NCBI RefSeq assembly: GCF_014633365.1
Contig: NC_068338.1
Location: 54,323,716 to 54,387,715 of the forward strand
Direction of reading: 5' to 3'
Length of the DNA: 64,000 nucleotides
Source: Diospyros lotus
Taxonomy: Eukaryota > Streptophyta > Magnoliopsida > Ericales > Ebenaceae
This document shows positions 23,701 through 35,700 of the stretch, piece by piece (position 1 is the stretch's first letter; every line of letters starts with the position of its first letter). The notes under the pieces were generated by a model. The model did no database searches. It had not been told where the DNA came from and worked only from the letters and a program-made list of their open reading frames with translations. The translations under genes were made by a program, and so were the position numbers.

Positions 23701-26700
23701 GTAAAGGGTTATGTAGTCATAAGTAAGCCCCTCACTGAGTTATTGAAGAAGGGAAACTTCCACTGGGGTCCTGAGGCTGATGTAGCCTTCGGTAAGTTGA
23801 AGGTCGCAATGAGTAGGGTCCCAACCTTGGGACTGCTAGACTTCAACAAGCCGTTTGTGCTAGAAAAGGATGCTAACGGGGTAGGTATTGGGGCAGTACT
23901 TATGCAGGATGGCCGGCCCCTCGCGTTCCTCAGCCAAGCTCTAAGCCCAAGACACCTGAACCTAAGCATTTACGAGAAGGAGTATTTAGTTGTTGTCATG
24001 GCAGTGGAGAAGTGGAGGCATTATTTGGAGATGGGAAGGTTTATAATTAAGACTGATCATGAGTCTCAAATTTTTGTTGCAACAAAAGCTGCAAACTCAG
24101 TTACAAAAGAAGGGAATGGCCAAGCTAATGGGATTTGACTACTCTATACAATACAAGAAGGGTAAGGAAAATCAGGCGGCAGATGCTCTATCAAGGTGTC
24201 ACGAAGAAGGGGAAGCCACTACCATCACTATGGTTATACCTGAGTGGTGCAGTGAAGTGGTGAGCAGCTATGATGCGGATGAACACATCAGGGAAATTCT
24301 AGAGAAGGTAGCAGTGGGGGGTATTGAAGTGGAAGGATATGTTCTCAAGGATGGATTGTTGAGATACAAGGGCTAGATAGTCGTGGGAAATAAGGTTGAG
24401 CTTAAGAGGAGCATCTTGCAGTTGTCACACGAATCTCCCATGGGGGGACATTCGGGTATCCAAAATACTTATTTGAGGGTTAAGCAATTATTTTATTAGC
24501 CTCAACTTAAGGGAACTGTGAAGGAACATGTGCTGGGTTGTGACATATGTCGGAAGTGCAAGCATGAAAATGTAGCCTACCCGGGGTTATTGCAGCCCTT
24601 GCAGATTCCAGAGCAACCGTGGCTGAGTTTGTCCATGGATTTCATAGAGGGCCTACCAAGATCAGAAGGGAAGGATTGTGTGCTAGTGGTAGTGGATCGA
24701 CTAACTAAATTTGCACACTTTGCAGGATTATCTCATCCTTACACGGCCCAAGAGGTGTCCAAGGTGTTTATGGATCAGGTGGTGGCTTTACACGGGGTCC
24801 CCAAGACCATCATTTCAGATAAGGATAAGGTGTTTACAAGCCATTTTTGGAAGGAATTGATGAAAAATGTAACACCCCGCTCTCCTAGGGCGTTACGTAA
24901 CGTAAGATTCCAGAGATATAAATTTTTTTTCCAAATAAAAACCCATCACAAACCGTTCCCCGAAGATCCCGTTACACCTTCTCAGTATATCAACTATGAA
25001 TCATTAATAAACTAAGACAGGTTCATCAACTCAATGCGGAAGCTAGATCGAAACCTTAACAGGTCATAATTGGAACCACTTTATTTATATTATAAAGTCA
25101 ACCAACGTTTACATGACGTTCTCAAAATAAACAACATAACTGAAAGGACATAATATAAAACATCCTCTAATCACCGTCACTCCTCAGCAATTCCCTTTCC
25201 CTTCGCACCGCTGCCTTCACCTGAAACGTTTGAATATTCCAGGGACAGTCCAAATTAGATGATGAATCATCTAAGTGAGAGTTCAAAACACATTTTTCAT
25301 GAATGAATGCAAGACATGAAATAAACCAATACACCCGGTAAGCCCTAGGCCAAGAGAATCCCACGCGCTTAACCCTACCACGGGAAAAGAGTAATCTCTC
25401 TAAAAGCCATGCCACCATTCCAACTTGACGACACGACGTGATTCTAGCTTAAGAGGGGCAAGCCAACGCATCTCTCCAGATTGCGCTTCCACTCTAAGCA
25501 TCTGGGAACCACCATACAATCCCAACTCCAAAATTTCACATGGACCACCTAATCATCCTAGTGCAACTTCCCTGGCCAGATGTTCTGGCACGGAAACCAA
25601 GGCGGCTATCCTGACATGCACACTAGCATTAGATACCCCTATTATTCCGTCACGCCTTTGGAGAATTATGGCTACACTATCCAGACAACATCCTAGGCTG
25701 ACATCCCATATGAACAACACAGTATGGACCACCTAGTTGTCCTAGTGCAACTTCCCTGACCAAACGGCCTGGCACGAAAACCAAGGATGCTATCATGACA
25801 TGCACACCAACATCAGATACCCCTATTATTCCGTCACGCCCTTGGAGAATTACGGCTACACTATTTAGACATCTTAGGTTGACATTCCATACGTACACAC
25901 AAAACTCAAGACAATGCCACATTTCACAATTCAAAGCATCATATAAACAACATTTTATAAAATGCAATGCACAAGTTCAAAACATTTAGGTAGAGGTGTC
26001 AAAAGGGCCGGGTCGGGCCAAAGCCCGGCCCGTTACTGTTCAAAAGGGGCCGAGCCGGGCCAGGCCAAAGAAATTGGGCCCACGGCCCGGTCCGGCCCGG
26101 CCCGTGGCCCGTTGGGCCCTTTTGGGCAGGGACCATGAGGCCTTTATGGGCCAGTCAGTTTGGCCCTTACTCATTTTTTTTTAATTTTGTTATTCTTTAA
26201 TAATTATTGATATTGGATACTAAAAAATTTAATTTCGCAATATATATAAATAATAACCATCAATTTATTTAAAATTTTTAAGTTAAATTTTTTATATATT
26301 TAAATTATAAATAAACATTTTCCTTTTTATATGTACATTATTTTTCATATCAATTCACAAGAAAATTTATAAGGCATATAGAATTTTGAAATATAAAATG
26401 ATGAAATAATATTTAAAACTTAAGAATTAAGATGAAAAATATTTTAAAAAGAAAAAAATTGATTTTTATATTTGTATTATTATATTATATATGTATATAT
26501 TATATGTTTTATTTTTAAAAAAATATTTAAAAAAAAAGAAAAAAAGGGTCGGGCCCACCGGGCCCGGCACGGCCCGCTAGGTCCTGTGGGCTAAGGGCCC
26601 GGCCCCCTTGTAGGGGGGCCGGGCCCTATCCATGGCAAAAGGGCCGGGCCGGCCCTTTTAAAAAGCCCGTGGGCCGACTCGGGCTGGGCTGGCCCTTTTG

Positions 26701-29700
26701 ACATCTCTACGTTTAGGGACGAACCTCCTTCATAAAACAACCGTCACAAGATAAACCGTTTGCATGCATAAAACCATTTTGCATGAAAACTCCACATGAT
26801 CAGGTAGAACAAGCACAATAAATCAAGTTTTGGGGGCGAACACTCACAAGTCAAAACCAACTTTTGGGATAGAACCACTCACCTCGACATATTCAGATCG
26901 CCTTGATCCTCGTGCACAGTCTCGATTTGTGTGCCAAATCACAAACACTTGAATTTATTCTCAACCTCAAGCCAAGATATTCCCAAAACACCATATTTAA
27001 TTAAGAAAGCATCTTAATCCATTTCCCTCAATTTTTTCATAATTTCCTCTATTTTCTCCCATTTTTCACCTCGATAATTCCAAAATAATTATTTTCTCAA
27101 CCATTTTCCCAAATATTTCAACACAATAAATCCTAAAATAATTAAAGGAAAATACTAGAAAAGGAAATACCGAAAATGCACCTGTCACGCGCCTTCACGC
27201 GCTCAGCGTGTGGGTGCGAGTGAGAGCTGGTGCGTGCAGTCACGCACCACCGTCTTCCTCGTTGATCCGGCCGCCGACGGTTACTCCGATGGCCACGAAA
27301 ATGATACCCCCTTGTAGCCCACCTAAACTCGATCCTATTGGGACCGGTTTCAGACCCAAAGGCCACCAGAAAGTGCCTCGAAAAGAGTGTTGCAGGTCGC
27401 GGTAGGAGGTCCACCTCAACTTCTTCGGCCAGCCGTCGAACAACCACCAAACTCACTCCAAAATGTTTCAAAATGCTCCCAAAATCTTCTCCTTGATGCA
27501 AGGATCAAAAGCCCCTTAATCACTCTCTCAAAAACATCCAAAAACGCAGTCAATTTGTGCTTCAAAACTCGAAACCCTCGGCCTCTACTTATACCCAAAA
27601 ACAGGCCAACTCTTGGCCAATTAATGGCCAAACCTTGGTTCTTAAGCATCCTCACGCCGTATATAGCCTCCCTCGAACCTCCCTCGGTCGTCCCATCGCC
27701 GGATTCAGCCTCCACGTGTGGTGGATTTGCTGCGGCCGTTTTTGGCTGTTGCATTCACACTGCCAGATTTTCATAAATTGCACTTCAGCCCCCTAGTATC
27801 TTCAAATGCCATTTCCGCCCTCTCCACAACACCCCTGATAAATTCAACTATACCTCTAAAGCACACAAGATTAGTACTTCTCATTTCACCCTCGAAACTC
27901 CCAAAAAATTACCGTTTTGACCTCCCTCGGACAAATTTAGAAAATTGCACTTAGGCCCAGTTGACCGTTTTGACCTTAAATCCATTCGTTTTAACCTGAA
28001 ATCACTTAAGGGTTGTTCTATACATAAAATATTGGTCCTCAACATGCTCCATTGACCTTCCGGATGATCCCTACGTCGATTCGATTTTCTCAGCCCGGTT
28101 GATAGCTGTACCGAAAACTGTTCCCGATCCCATTTCTTTTGATTCCTAAAATCATAACTTGTATTACTCGTCGATACTATACCATTTTCCTTGGCTATCT
28201 AGGGTTCGGGGTACTCCCTTCGTCTAATTCGGTCGCCTAAAGCTGCGTTAGTGTACCCTATAGACTTATTTTTTCGAAAATTCCATTTATCCCTTCATTA
28301 AATACCGTTCATATCCTCAAATCATTCCCGAGTATTACAAAAAAGGTGGGTACCGAACTCGGCCTATCAACAACATACCACCCACAAACTGATGGCCAGA
28401 CCAAAAGGGTTAACCAATGCTTAGAAACCTATATAAAGTGCATGTGTATGAGACAACCCACGAGTTGGCATAGGTGGCTGGCCATAGCGCAGTGGTGGTA
28501 CAACTCTTGCCATCATGCTTCTACTAAAATGACTCTGTTTGAGGCTGTCTATGGGTATAAACCATCTCCCCTACCAGCCACCAGAGGGCAAACAATAGCC
28601 ATCGTCGTAGAAAAATACCTACAATAGAGAAGGGAGGTGTTGGGAAAACTGAAACAAGAGCTGGCAGTAGCCCAAAACAGGACGAAGCAAAATGCGGATA
28701 AACGGAGAAGTGACCGAGAATTTAAAGTAGGGGAAAAAGTCTACTTGAGGCTAAGATACCCACATCTGAAGGCCATCACTTAAGGGCAGGTATCTAAACT
28801 TAGCCCTAAGTACTTTGGCCTATTCCTTATCACAACCCGAATAGGCAAGGTAGCCTAACAGTTGTAGCTTCCAGAGGGAACCAAGATCCATCCAGTCTTT
28901 CACGTCTCCTTGCTAAAAAAGTCCACTGGAAATGAGAGAGCCAGCCAAGAGCTACCAACTCTACCGGAGGAGAAGAAGGGCTCGAGGGAACCAGAGGCCA
29001 TAATAGAAAGAAGGGTAATCCACCATCAAGGGGCTCCCTTCATTCAAGTCAGGGTTAGGTGGCAGGGAAAACCACTCGAGGAGGACACCTGGGAGTACCT
29101 ACCTACGTTGATGTAGCAATTTCCAAGGATGATTGGCCTCTTGAGTATTTCTTGAGGACAAAAAATTTTGATGGAAGGGGTAATGTCACGAGACTAGAAA
29201 AGGTTATGGTTGCGGTTAAAATTTCGAGCTAAAGATCGGTTATTTCCTAGTATTTTATTTCCTTGCATATGTTTACTTTCCAGCTAGATAGTTGGTTAGG
29301 GTTTACTTTCCAACTAGGAGGATTGTTATGGCAGAATCTGTCAGGTGTCTAAATGATAGAATATAACAAAATAGTTTGTTAGAGGTGGAGTGATCCTTTG
29401 TGGTAGCACTCTCGGTTAAGCTATATAAGCCTATACTCTCTTATGTAAAAGCTATTCATAAATTCAAACAAAGAATTTGTATCCTCTCTCTTATTTCTCT
29501 CTTTCTCCATCACGTCTCTTCTATAATTCCCTCCCCATTCCGCCTCTCTATTTAGTTTGCTACCTAGGTTCACACTGAACCAAGGAAGCTACGGGTTGTC
29601 ACAGCATTGCCGTGACAGAGGGTTACATCAACGTAGGAACCCGGCTAACCATAATTACGTCAGGGATTACGTTCCCACTCAGAAGCATCCAGGAACCACT

Positions 29701-32700
29701 ACCCAATCCCAACTCAAATCCCATATGGACCACCTAGTCATCCTAGTGCAATTTCCCTGACCATACGGCCCTACACAAAAACCTAGGCGGCTATCTCGGC
29801 ATGCACACCAGCACAAGATACCCCTATATATTATTCTGGCAACACCCTTGGGGAATTATGGCTACACTATCCTGTCACGAGACCGGAAAAGGCTATGGTG
29901 GCAGTTAAAATTTCGAGCTAAAGATCGGTTATTTCCTATATGTATTTCCCAGTATTTTATTTCCTTGCATATGTTTGCTTTCCAGCTAGATAGTTGGTTA
30001 GGGTTTACTTTCCAGCTAGGAAGGTTGTTATGGCAGAATCTGCCAAGTGTCTAAATGTTAGAATAGGACAAAATAGTTTGTTAGGGGTGGAGTGATCCTC
30101 TGTGGCAGCACTCTCGGCTAAGCTATATAAGCCTATACTCTCTTCTGTAAAAGCTATTCAGAAATTCAATCAAAGAATCTGTTATCCCCTATCTTATTAT
30201 CCCCTATCTTATTTCTCTCTTTCTCCCTCACGTCTCTTCTATAATTCCCTCCCCATTCCTCTTCTCTGTTTAGTTCGCTACCTAGGTTCACATTGAACCA
30301 AGGAAGCTGCGGATTGTCACAGCATTGCCGTGACATTTGGTATCAGAGCATGATTCCGGCAAAGAGACCCGACGAGCGTGAGAGATGGCCGAAGGAACAC
30401 GCATGAAGAACATGGAGTTGCAGCTTCAGCAACTCAGCTCAACAGTGGGAGAATTTCAGGATCGGATGGACCGACTGGAAATCAACAATCAACAAAACCA
30501 TGAGGCGATCATGACAGTTGATCGAAAAATGGAAAGAGGACTTAACCAGATGAGGGAAGATATCAATCAAATGTGGGAGGAGATGGGTAATCAACTTCAA
30601 CAGTTCATGTTGATGTTTACTCATCAAAATTAGGTAAGGTTGTCTCCTGATTTTCCTCAAAGGGATAGGAATGACCCCATTTTATAGAATGAGAGGGTGA
30701 ATCAAGAAAATGTAGCCCATGAGATTGTTATGGAGCAAGGTGATGACATGGAGACCTTGTTAGGAGGGGGATGGGTGGACCGGAATATCCCCCCACCACT
30801 AGCATTTCCCATGCCTCGGATGGAGATACCAGTGTTTGAAGGGATTAATCCTAGGTGGTGGATTAGAAAGTGTGAGAGGTTGTTCGAGTGGTACAATGTC
30901 CTGATGGAAAGAAGTGTTACTCTAGTGACAGCTTACTTTGATGATGGGGTGGACGCATGGTTTCAAGGTTGGACTCGAACATGGACGAGGGAATAGGGGG
31001 CAGCAACAAAGGACGGGACACTCAGGAAACTGGTAACAACGAGGTAACAGCAAGGGGGTCAACAGGGAGATGGTAAGAGGTAATGTAGGGGGCAGGAATT
31101 TTGTCAATTCCAATTTTGGTGGGAGACCCAATGATCCAAAAAGGCAACCTGGAGCCTATTATAGATGTGGAGATAGGTATTTTCCTGGCCACCAATGCAA
31201 GCGCCGGCTCCTATTATTAGAAGGAGGAGAAGCAGACGAGGAAGAAGGAGATCAGGTGGACGGAACCGATGAAGAGGGAATAGGGGACAACAGAGAGATA
31301 TCCCTCCATGCACTCAAGGGAGTCACTAATAACAAGATAATTAAGGTTGAAGGGAAGGTTAAGGAAGGTAGCTTGTCCATCCTAATTGACAGCGGAAGCA
31401 CACACAACTTCCTCGATGATAACACTACCAAAAAGCTCAAGTGTTAACTCACAGGTACACTACCGTTGAGCGTGATAGTTGCTAATGGGAATCAAGTGGT
31501 GAGTAACTCAGCCTGCTTGGGGTTCATTTGGGAAATGCAAGAAGAGAAATTCGAGGCAGACCTCAGGCTGCTGCAACTAAGAGGGTGTGATGTAGTCTTG
31601 GGTGTGGATTGGATGAAAGGGGTGAGCCCCATATGCTTTGATTTCAACAGGATGGAAGTGTCATTTGAAAAGGAGGGTAGAAGGATGACTCTCACCAGTG
31701 GGAAGGAGGTTGCTGCATGCAAAATGATCATCGGAAAGAGGCTTGAGAGGGTCCTGCACAGCAAATGGAGTTAGTTTTCGTAGCTATTCTCGATCATAGA
31801 AGTGGAAGAACGACGAAGAGGGGAAGGTTATGGAGAGTTGCAACTTTCGGTCAGTCACCTATCAGGTAAGCACACTGCCCTTTATTGATGAATTATTGAT
31901 GGAATTTAAGGACCTACTCGAAGAACCAAACATCCTACCTCTTAATCGCACCCTAGACCACGCAATTAACCTCAAGGCCAATGCCGAACCTATCAATATG
32001 AGAGCCTACTGTTATGCGCCTACCTAAAAGACTGAAATTGAAAAAATGGTGAGGGAAATGTTGAACCAGTCCTTCATCCGACCCAGCCAGAGCCCATTTG
32101 CCTCACCGATCCTCTTGGTAAAGAAAAAAGATGGTTCGTGGCGTTTTTGTGTGGACTACCGTCAACTCAACGCCCTGGCCATCAAGGATAAATTTCCCAT
32201 ACCCCTTGTAGAAGACCTAATGGACGAATTACACCAAGCTGAATTCTTTTCAAAACTGGATCTAAGGTTGGGCTACCATCAAATCCGGATGAATCCCGAG
32301 GATATACATAAGACTACCTTCCAAACCCATCATGGCCATTTTGAGTTCTTGGGGATGCCATTTGGGCTCACCAATGCCCCAGTAACTTTCCAATCCTTAA
32401 TGAACCAAATATTTGATCCCTACCTACGAAAATTCATACTTGTTTTCTTCGATGACATCCTAGTTTATAGTCTTACCTTAGACCAACACATAGCCCACCT
32501 AAAAACCACCTTCGAGGTCCTGAGGTGCCATCAATTATTCGTCAAAAGGTCTAAGTGTGCATTCGCCCAGCCTCAAGTAGAGTACTTGGGACACTAGATT
32601 TCAAAAAAAGGGGTTAGTATCGACCAAAAGAAAGTGAAGGCCATGCTGAATTGGCTCAAAACCAATACCTTAAGAGCGCTCCGAGGATTGCTAGGCTTGA

Positions 32701-35700
32701 CAAGATATTATCGTAGGTTTGTGAAGGGTTATGTAGTCATAAGTAAGCCCCTCACCGAGTTATTGAAGAAGGGAAACTTCCACTGGGGTCCTGAGGCTGA
32801 TGCAACCTTTGATAAGTTGAAGGTCGCAACGACTAGGGTCCCAACCTTGGGATTGCCAGACTTCAGCAAGCCGTTTGTTTTAAAAACGGATGCTAGCGGG
32901 GTAGGTATTGGGGCAGTACTTATGCAGGATGGCTGGCCCCTCGCGTTCCTCAGCCAAGCTCTAAGCCTAAGACACCTGAACCTAAGCATTTACGAGAAGG
33001 AGTTTTTAGTTGTTGTCATGGCAGTGGAGAAGTGGAGGCATTATTTAGATATGGGAAGGTTTGTAATTAAGACTGATCATGAGTCTCTCAAATTTTTGTT
33101 GCAACAGAAGCTGCAAACTCAGTTACAAAAGAAGGGAATGGCCAAGTTAATGGGACTTGACTACTCTATACAATAAAAGAAGGGTAAGGAAAATCAGGCT
33201 GCAGATGCTCTATCAAGGTGTCACGAAGAAGGGGAAGTCGCTGCCATCACTATGGTTATACCCGAGTGGTGCAGTGAAGTGGTGAGCAGCTATGATGGGG
33301 ATGAACACATCAGGGAAATTCTAAGGTAGCTGTGAGGGGTAGTGAAGTGGAAGGATATGTTCTCAAGGATGGATTGTTGAGATATAAGTGCCGGTTAGTC
33401 GTGGGCGATAAGGCTGAGTTTAAGAGGAGCATCTTGCAGTCGTTACACGAATCTCCCATGGGGGGACATTCGGGTATCCAAAATACTTATTTGAGGGTTA
33501 AGCAATTATTTTATTGGCCTCAACTTAAGGGAACTGTGAAGGAACATGTGTTGGGTTGTGACATATGTCGGAAGTGCAAGCATGAAAATGTAGCCTACCC
33601 AGGGTTATTGCAGCCCTTGCAGATTCCAGAGCAACCATGGTTGAGTTTGTCCATGGATTTCATAGAGGGCCTACCAAGATTAGAAGGGAAGGATTGTGTG
33701 CTGGTGGTAGTGGATCGACTAACTAAATTCGCACACTTTGCAGGCTTATCTCATCCTTACACGGCCAAGAGGTGGCCAGGGTGTTTATGGATCAGGTGGT
33801 GGCTTTACACAGGGTCCCCAAGACCATCATTTCAGATAAGGATAAGGTGTTTACAAGCCATTTTTGGAAGGAATTGATGAAAAATGTAAGTACCGAACTC
33901 AGCCTATCAACAACATACCACCCACAAATTGACGGCCAGACCAAAAGGGTTAACTAAAGCTTAGAAACCTATCTAAGGTGCATGTGTATGAGACAGCCCA
34001 TGAGTTTGCATAGGTGGCTGGCCATGATGCAGTGGTGGTACAACTCCTGCCACCATGCTTTACTAAGATGACTCTGTTTGAGGCTGTCTATGGGTATAAA
34101 CCACCTCCCCTACCAGCCACCGGAAGGCAAACGACAGCCACTGCCGTAGAAGAATACTTACAACAGAGAAGGGAGGTCCTGGGACAACTGAAACAAGAAC
34201 TGGCAGTAGCCCAAAATAGGATGAAGCAAAATGCGGATAAACGGAGAAGTGACCAGGAATTTAAAGTAGGGGAAAGAGTCTACTTGAGGCTAAGATACCC
34301 ACATCTGAAGGCCATCACTCAAGGGCAGGTATCTAAACTTAGCCCTAAGTACTTTGGCCCATTCCTTATCATAGCCCGAATGGGCAAGGTAGCCTACCGG
34401 TTGCAGTTGCCAAAGGGAACCAAGATCCATCCAGTCTTTCACGTCTCCTTGCTAAAAAAGTCCACTGGAAATTAGAGAGCCAGCCAAGAGCTACCAACTC
34501 TACTGGAGGAGAAGGAGGGCTCGAGGGAACCAGGGGCCATAATGGAAATAGGGGTAATCCACCATCAAGGGGCTCCCCTCATTTAAGTCAGGGTCAGGTG
34601 GCAGGGAAAACCACCCTAGGAGGACACCTGGGAGTACCTACCTACGTTGATGCAACAATTCCCAAGGACAACTGGCCTTTAAGTATTTCTTGAGGACAAG
34701 AAATTTTGATGGAAGGGGTAATGTCACGAGACCGGAAAAGGTTATGGTGGCGGTTAAAATTTCGAGCTAAAGATCAGTTATTTCCTATATGTATTTCCCA
34801 ATATTTTATTTCCTTGCATATGTTTACTTTCCAGCTAGATAGTTGGTTAGGGTTTACTTTCCAGCTAGGAAGGTTGTTATGGCAGAATCTGCCAAGTGTC
34901 TAAATGTTAGAATAGGACAAAATAGTTTGTTAGGGGTGGAGTGATCCTCTGTGGCAACATTCTCGGCTAAGCTATATAAGCCTATACTTTCTTCTGTAAA
35001 AGCTATTCAAAAATTCAATCAAAGAATCTGTTATCCCCTATCTTATTTCTCTCTTTCTCCCTAACGTCTCTTCTATTATTCCCTCCCCATTCCTCTTCTC
35101 TGTTTAGTTCGCTACCTAGGTTCACACTGAACCAAGGAAGCTGCGGATTGTCATAGCATTGTCGTGACATATCCAGACAACATTTTAGGCTGACATTCCA
35201 TATGAACAACACAAAACGCATGACAATGCCACATATCACAACTCAATGCATCATATAAACAACATTTTATAAAATACAATGCACAAGTATAAGACATTTT
35301 AGGGACGAACCTCCCTCATGATACCAACCATCTCCGGTTACCATTCGCATGCAACAAAACCATTTTGCATGAAATCACAACACATTTAGATAGAACAAGT
35401 ACTAAGTTTTTAGGGTAGAAGTACCCACAATAAGACAAGTTTTGGGGGCGAACACTCACCTCAAACGTATTTGGAATGCCTCGATCCTTGTGCACTATCT
35501 CGTTTTGCATGTCACACCTCAAACACCCGTACTTATACTCAACCTCGAACCACAACACTCCCTAAACACCATATTTATTTAATGGAGTATCAAAATCCAT
35601 TTTCCTTAATTTTCTTTATTTTTCTCCTAATTTTCACATCGATAATTCCAAAATAATTATCTCCTCAAACATTTTTCCAAAATTTTCCACATGATAATTC

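Larger units (their letters stand above)
21774..29617 (+). mobile_element. Ty3/gypsy chromovirus copy A, 5'-truncated, twice interrupted
   Basis: Close relative of copy B. Parts present: the protease-RT linker (21774-21997), RT, RNase H and integrase N part (22922-24867), integrase end, chromodomain-like segment and polypurine tract (28345-29183), and a 3' LTR (29184-29617). The 5' LTR, primer site, gag and protease are missing. It is interrupted by a hAT MITE (21998-22913) and by a long solo LTR (24868-28339). Stops and frameshifts abound, for example at 23302, 24374 and 24498. No downstream duplication partner can be found because the 5' end is lost. Confidence 0.9.
29873..35169 (+). mobile_element. 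Ty3/gypsy chromovirus copy B, complete ends
   Basis: 5297 bases flanked by the exact duplication TATCC (29868-29872 and 35170-35174). It has 5' LTR 29873-30335, primer site TGGTATCAGAGCA at 30338-30350 (initiator-Met tRNA), decayed gag and pol, polypurine tract, and 3' LTR 34722-35169. The LTRs differ at about 14 of 448 sites, 12 of them transitions. Most of gag is deleted between about 31000 and 31070, and stops and shifts interrupt pol, so it is not autonomous. It lies inside long LTR L3 and antisense to the myosin gene. Confidence 0.95.

Noticed and set aside
27142..27954. Several overlapping 65-129 codon frames
   Set aside because: They lie inside long LTR L1. The equivalent places in L2 and L3 do not keep the frames, so they are not coding.
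24868..28339. L1 as a DNA transposon because its ends look inverted (TGTAA/TTACA)
   Set aside because: The inverted match is only a few bases, the duplication is 5 bases and the TG...CA ends fit an LTR better.
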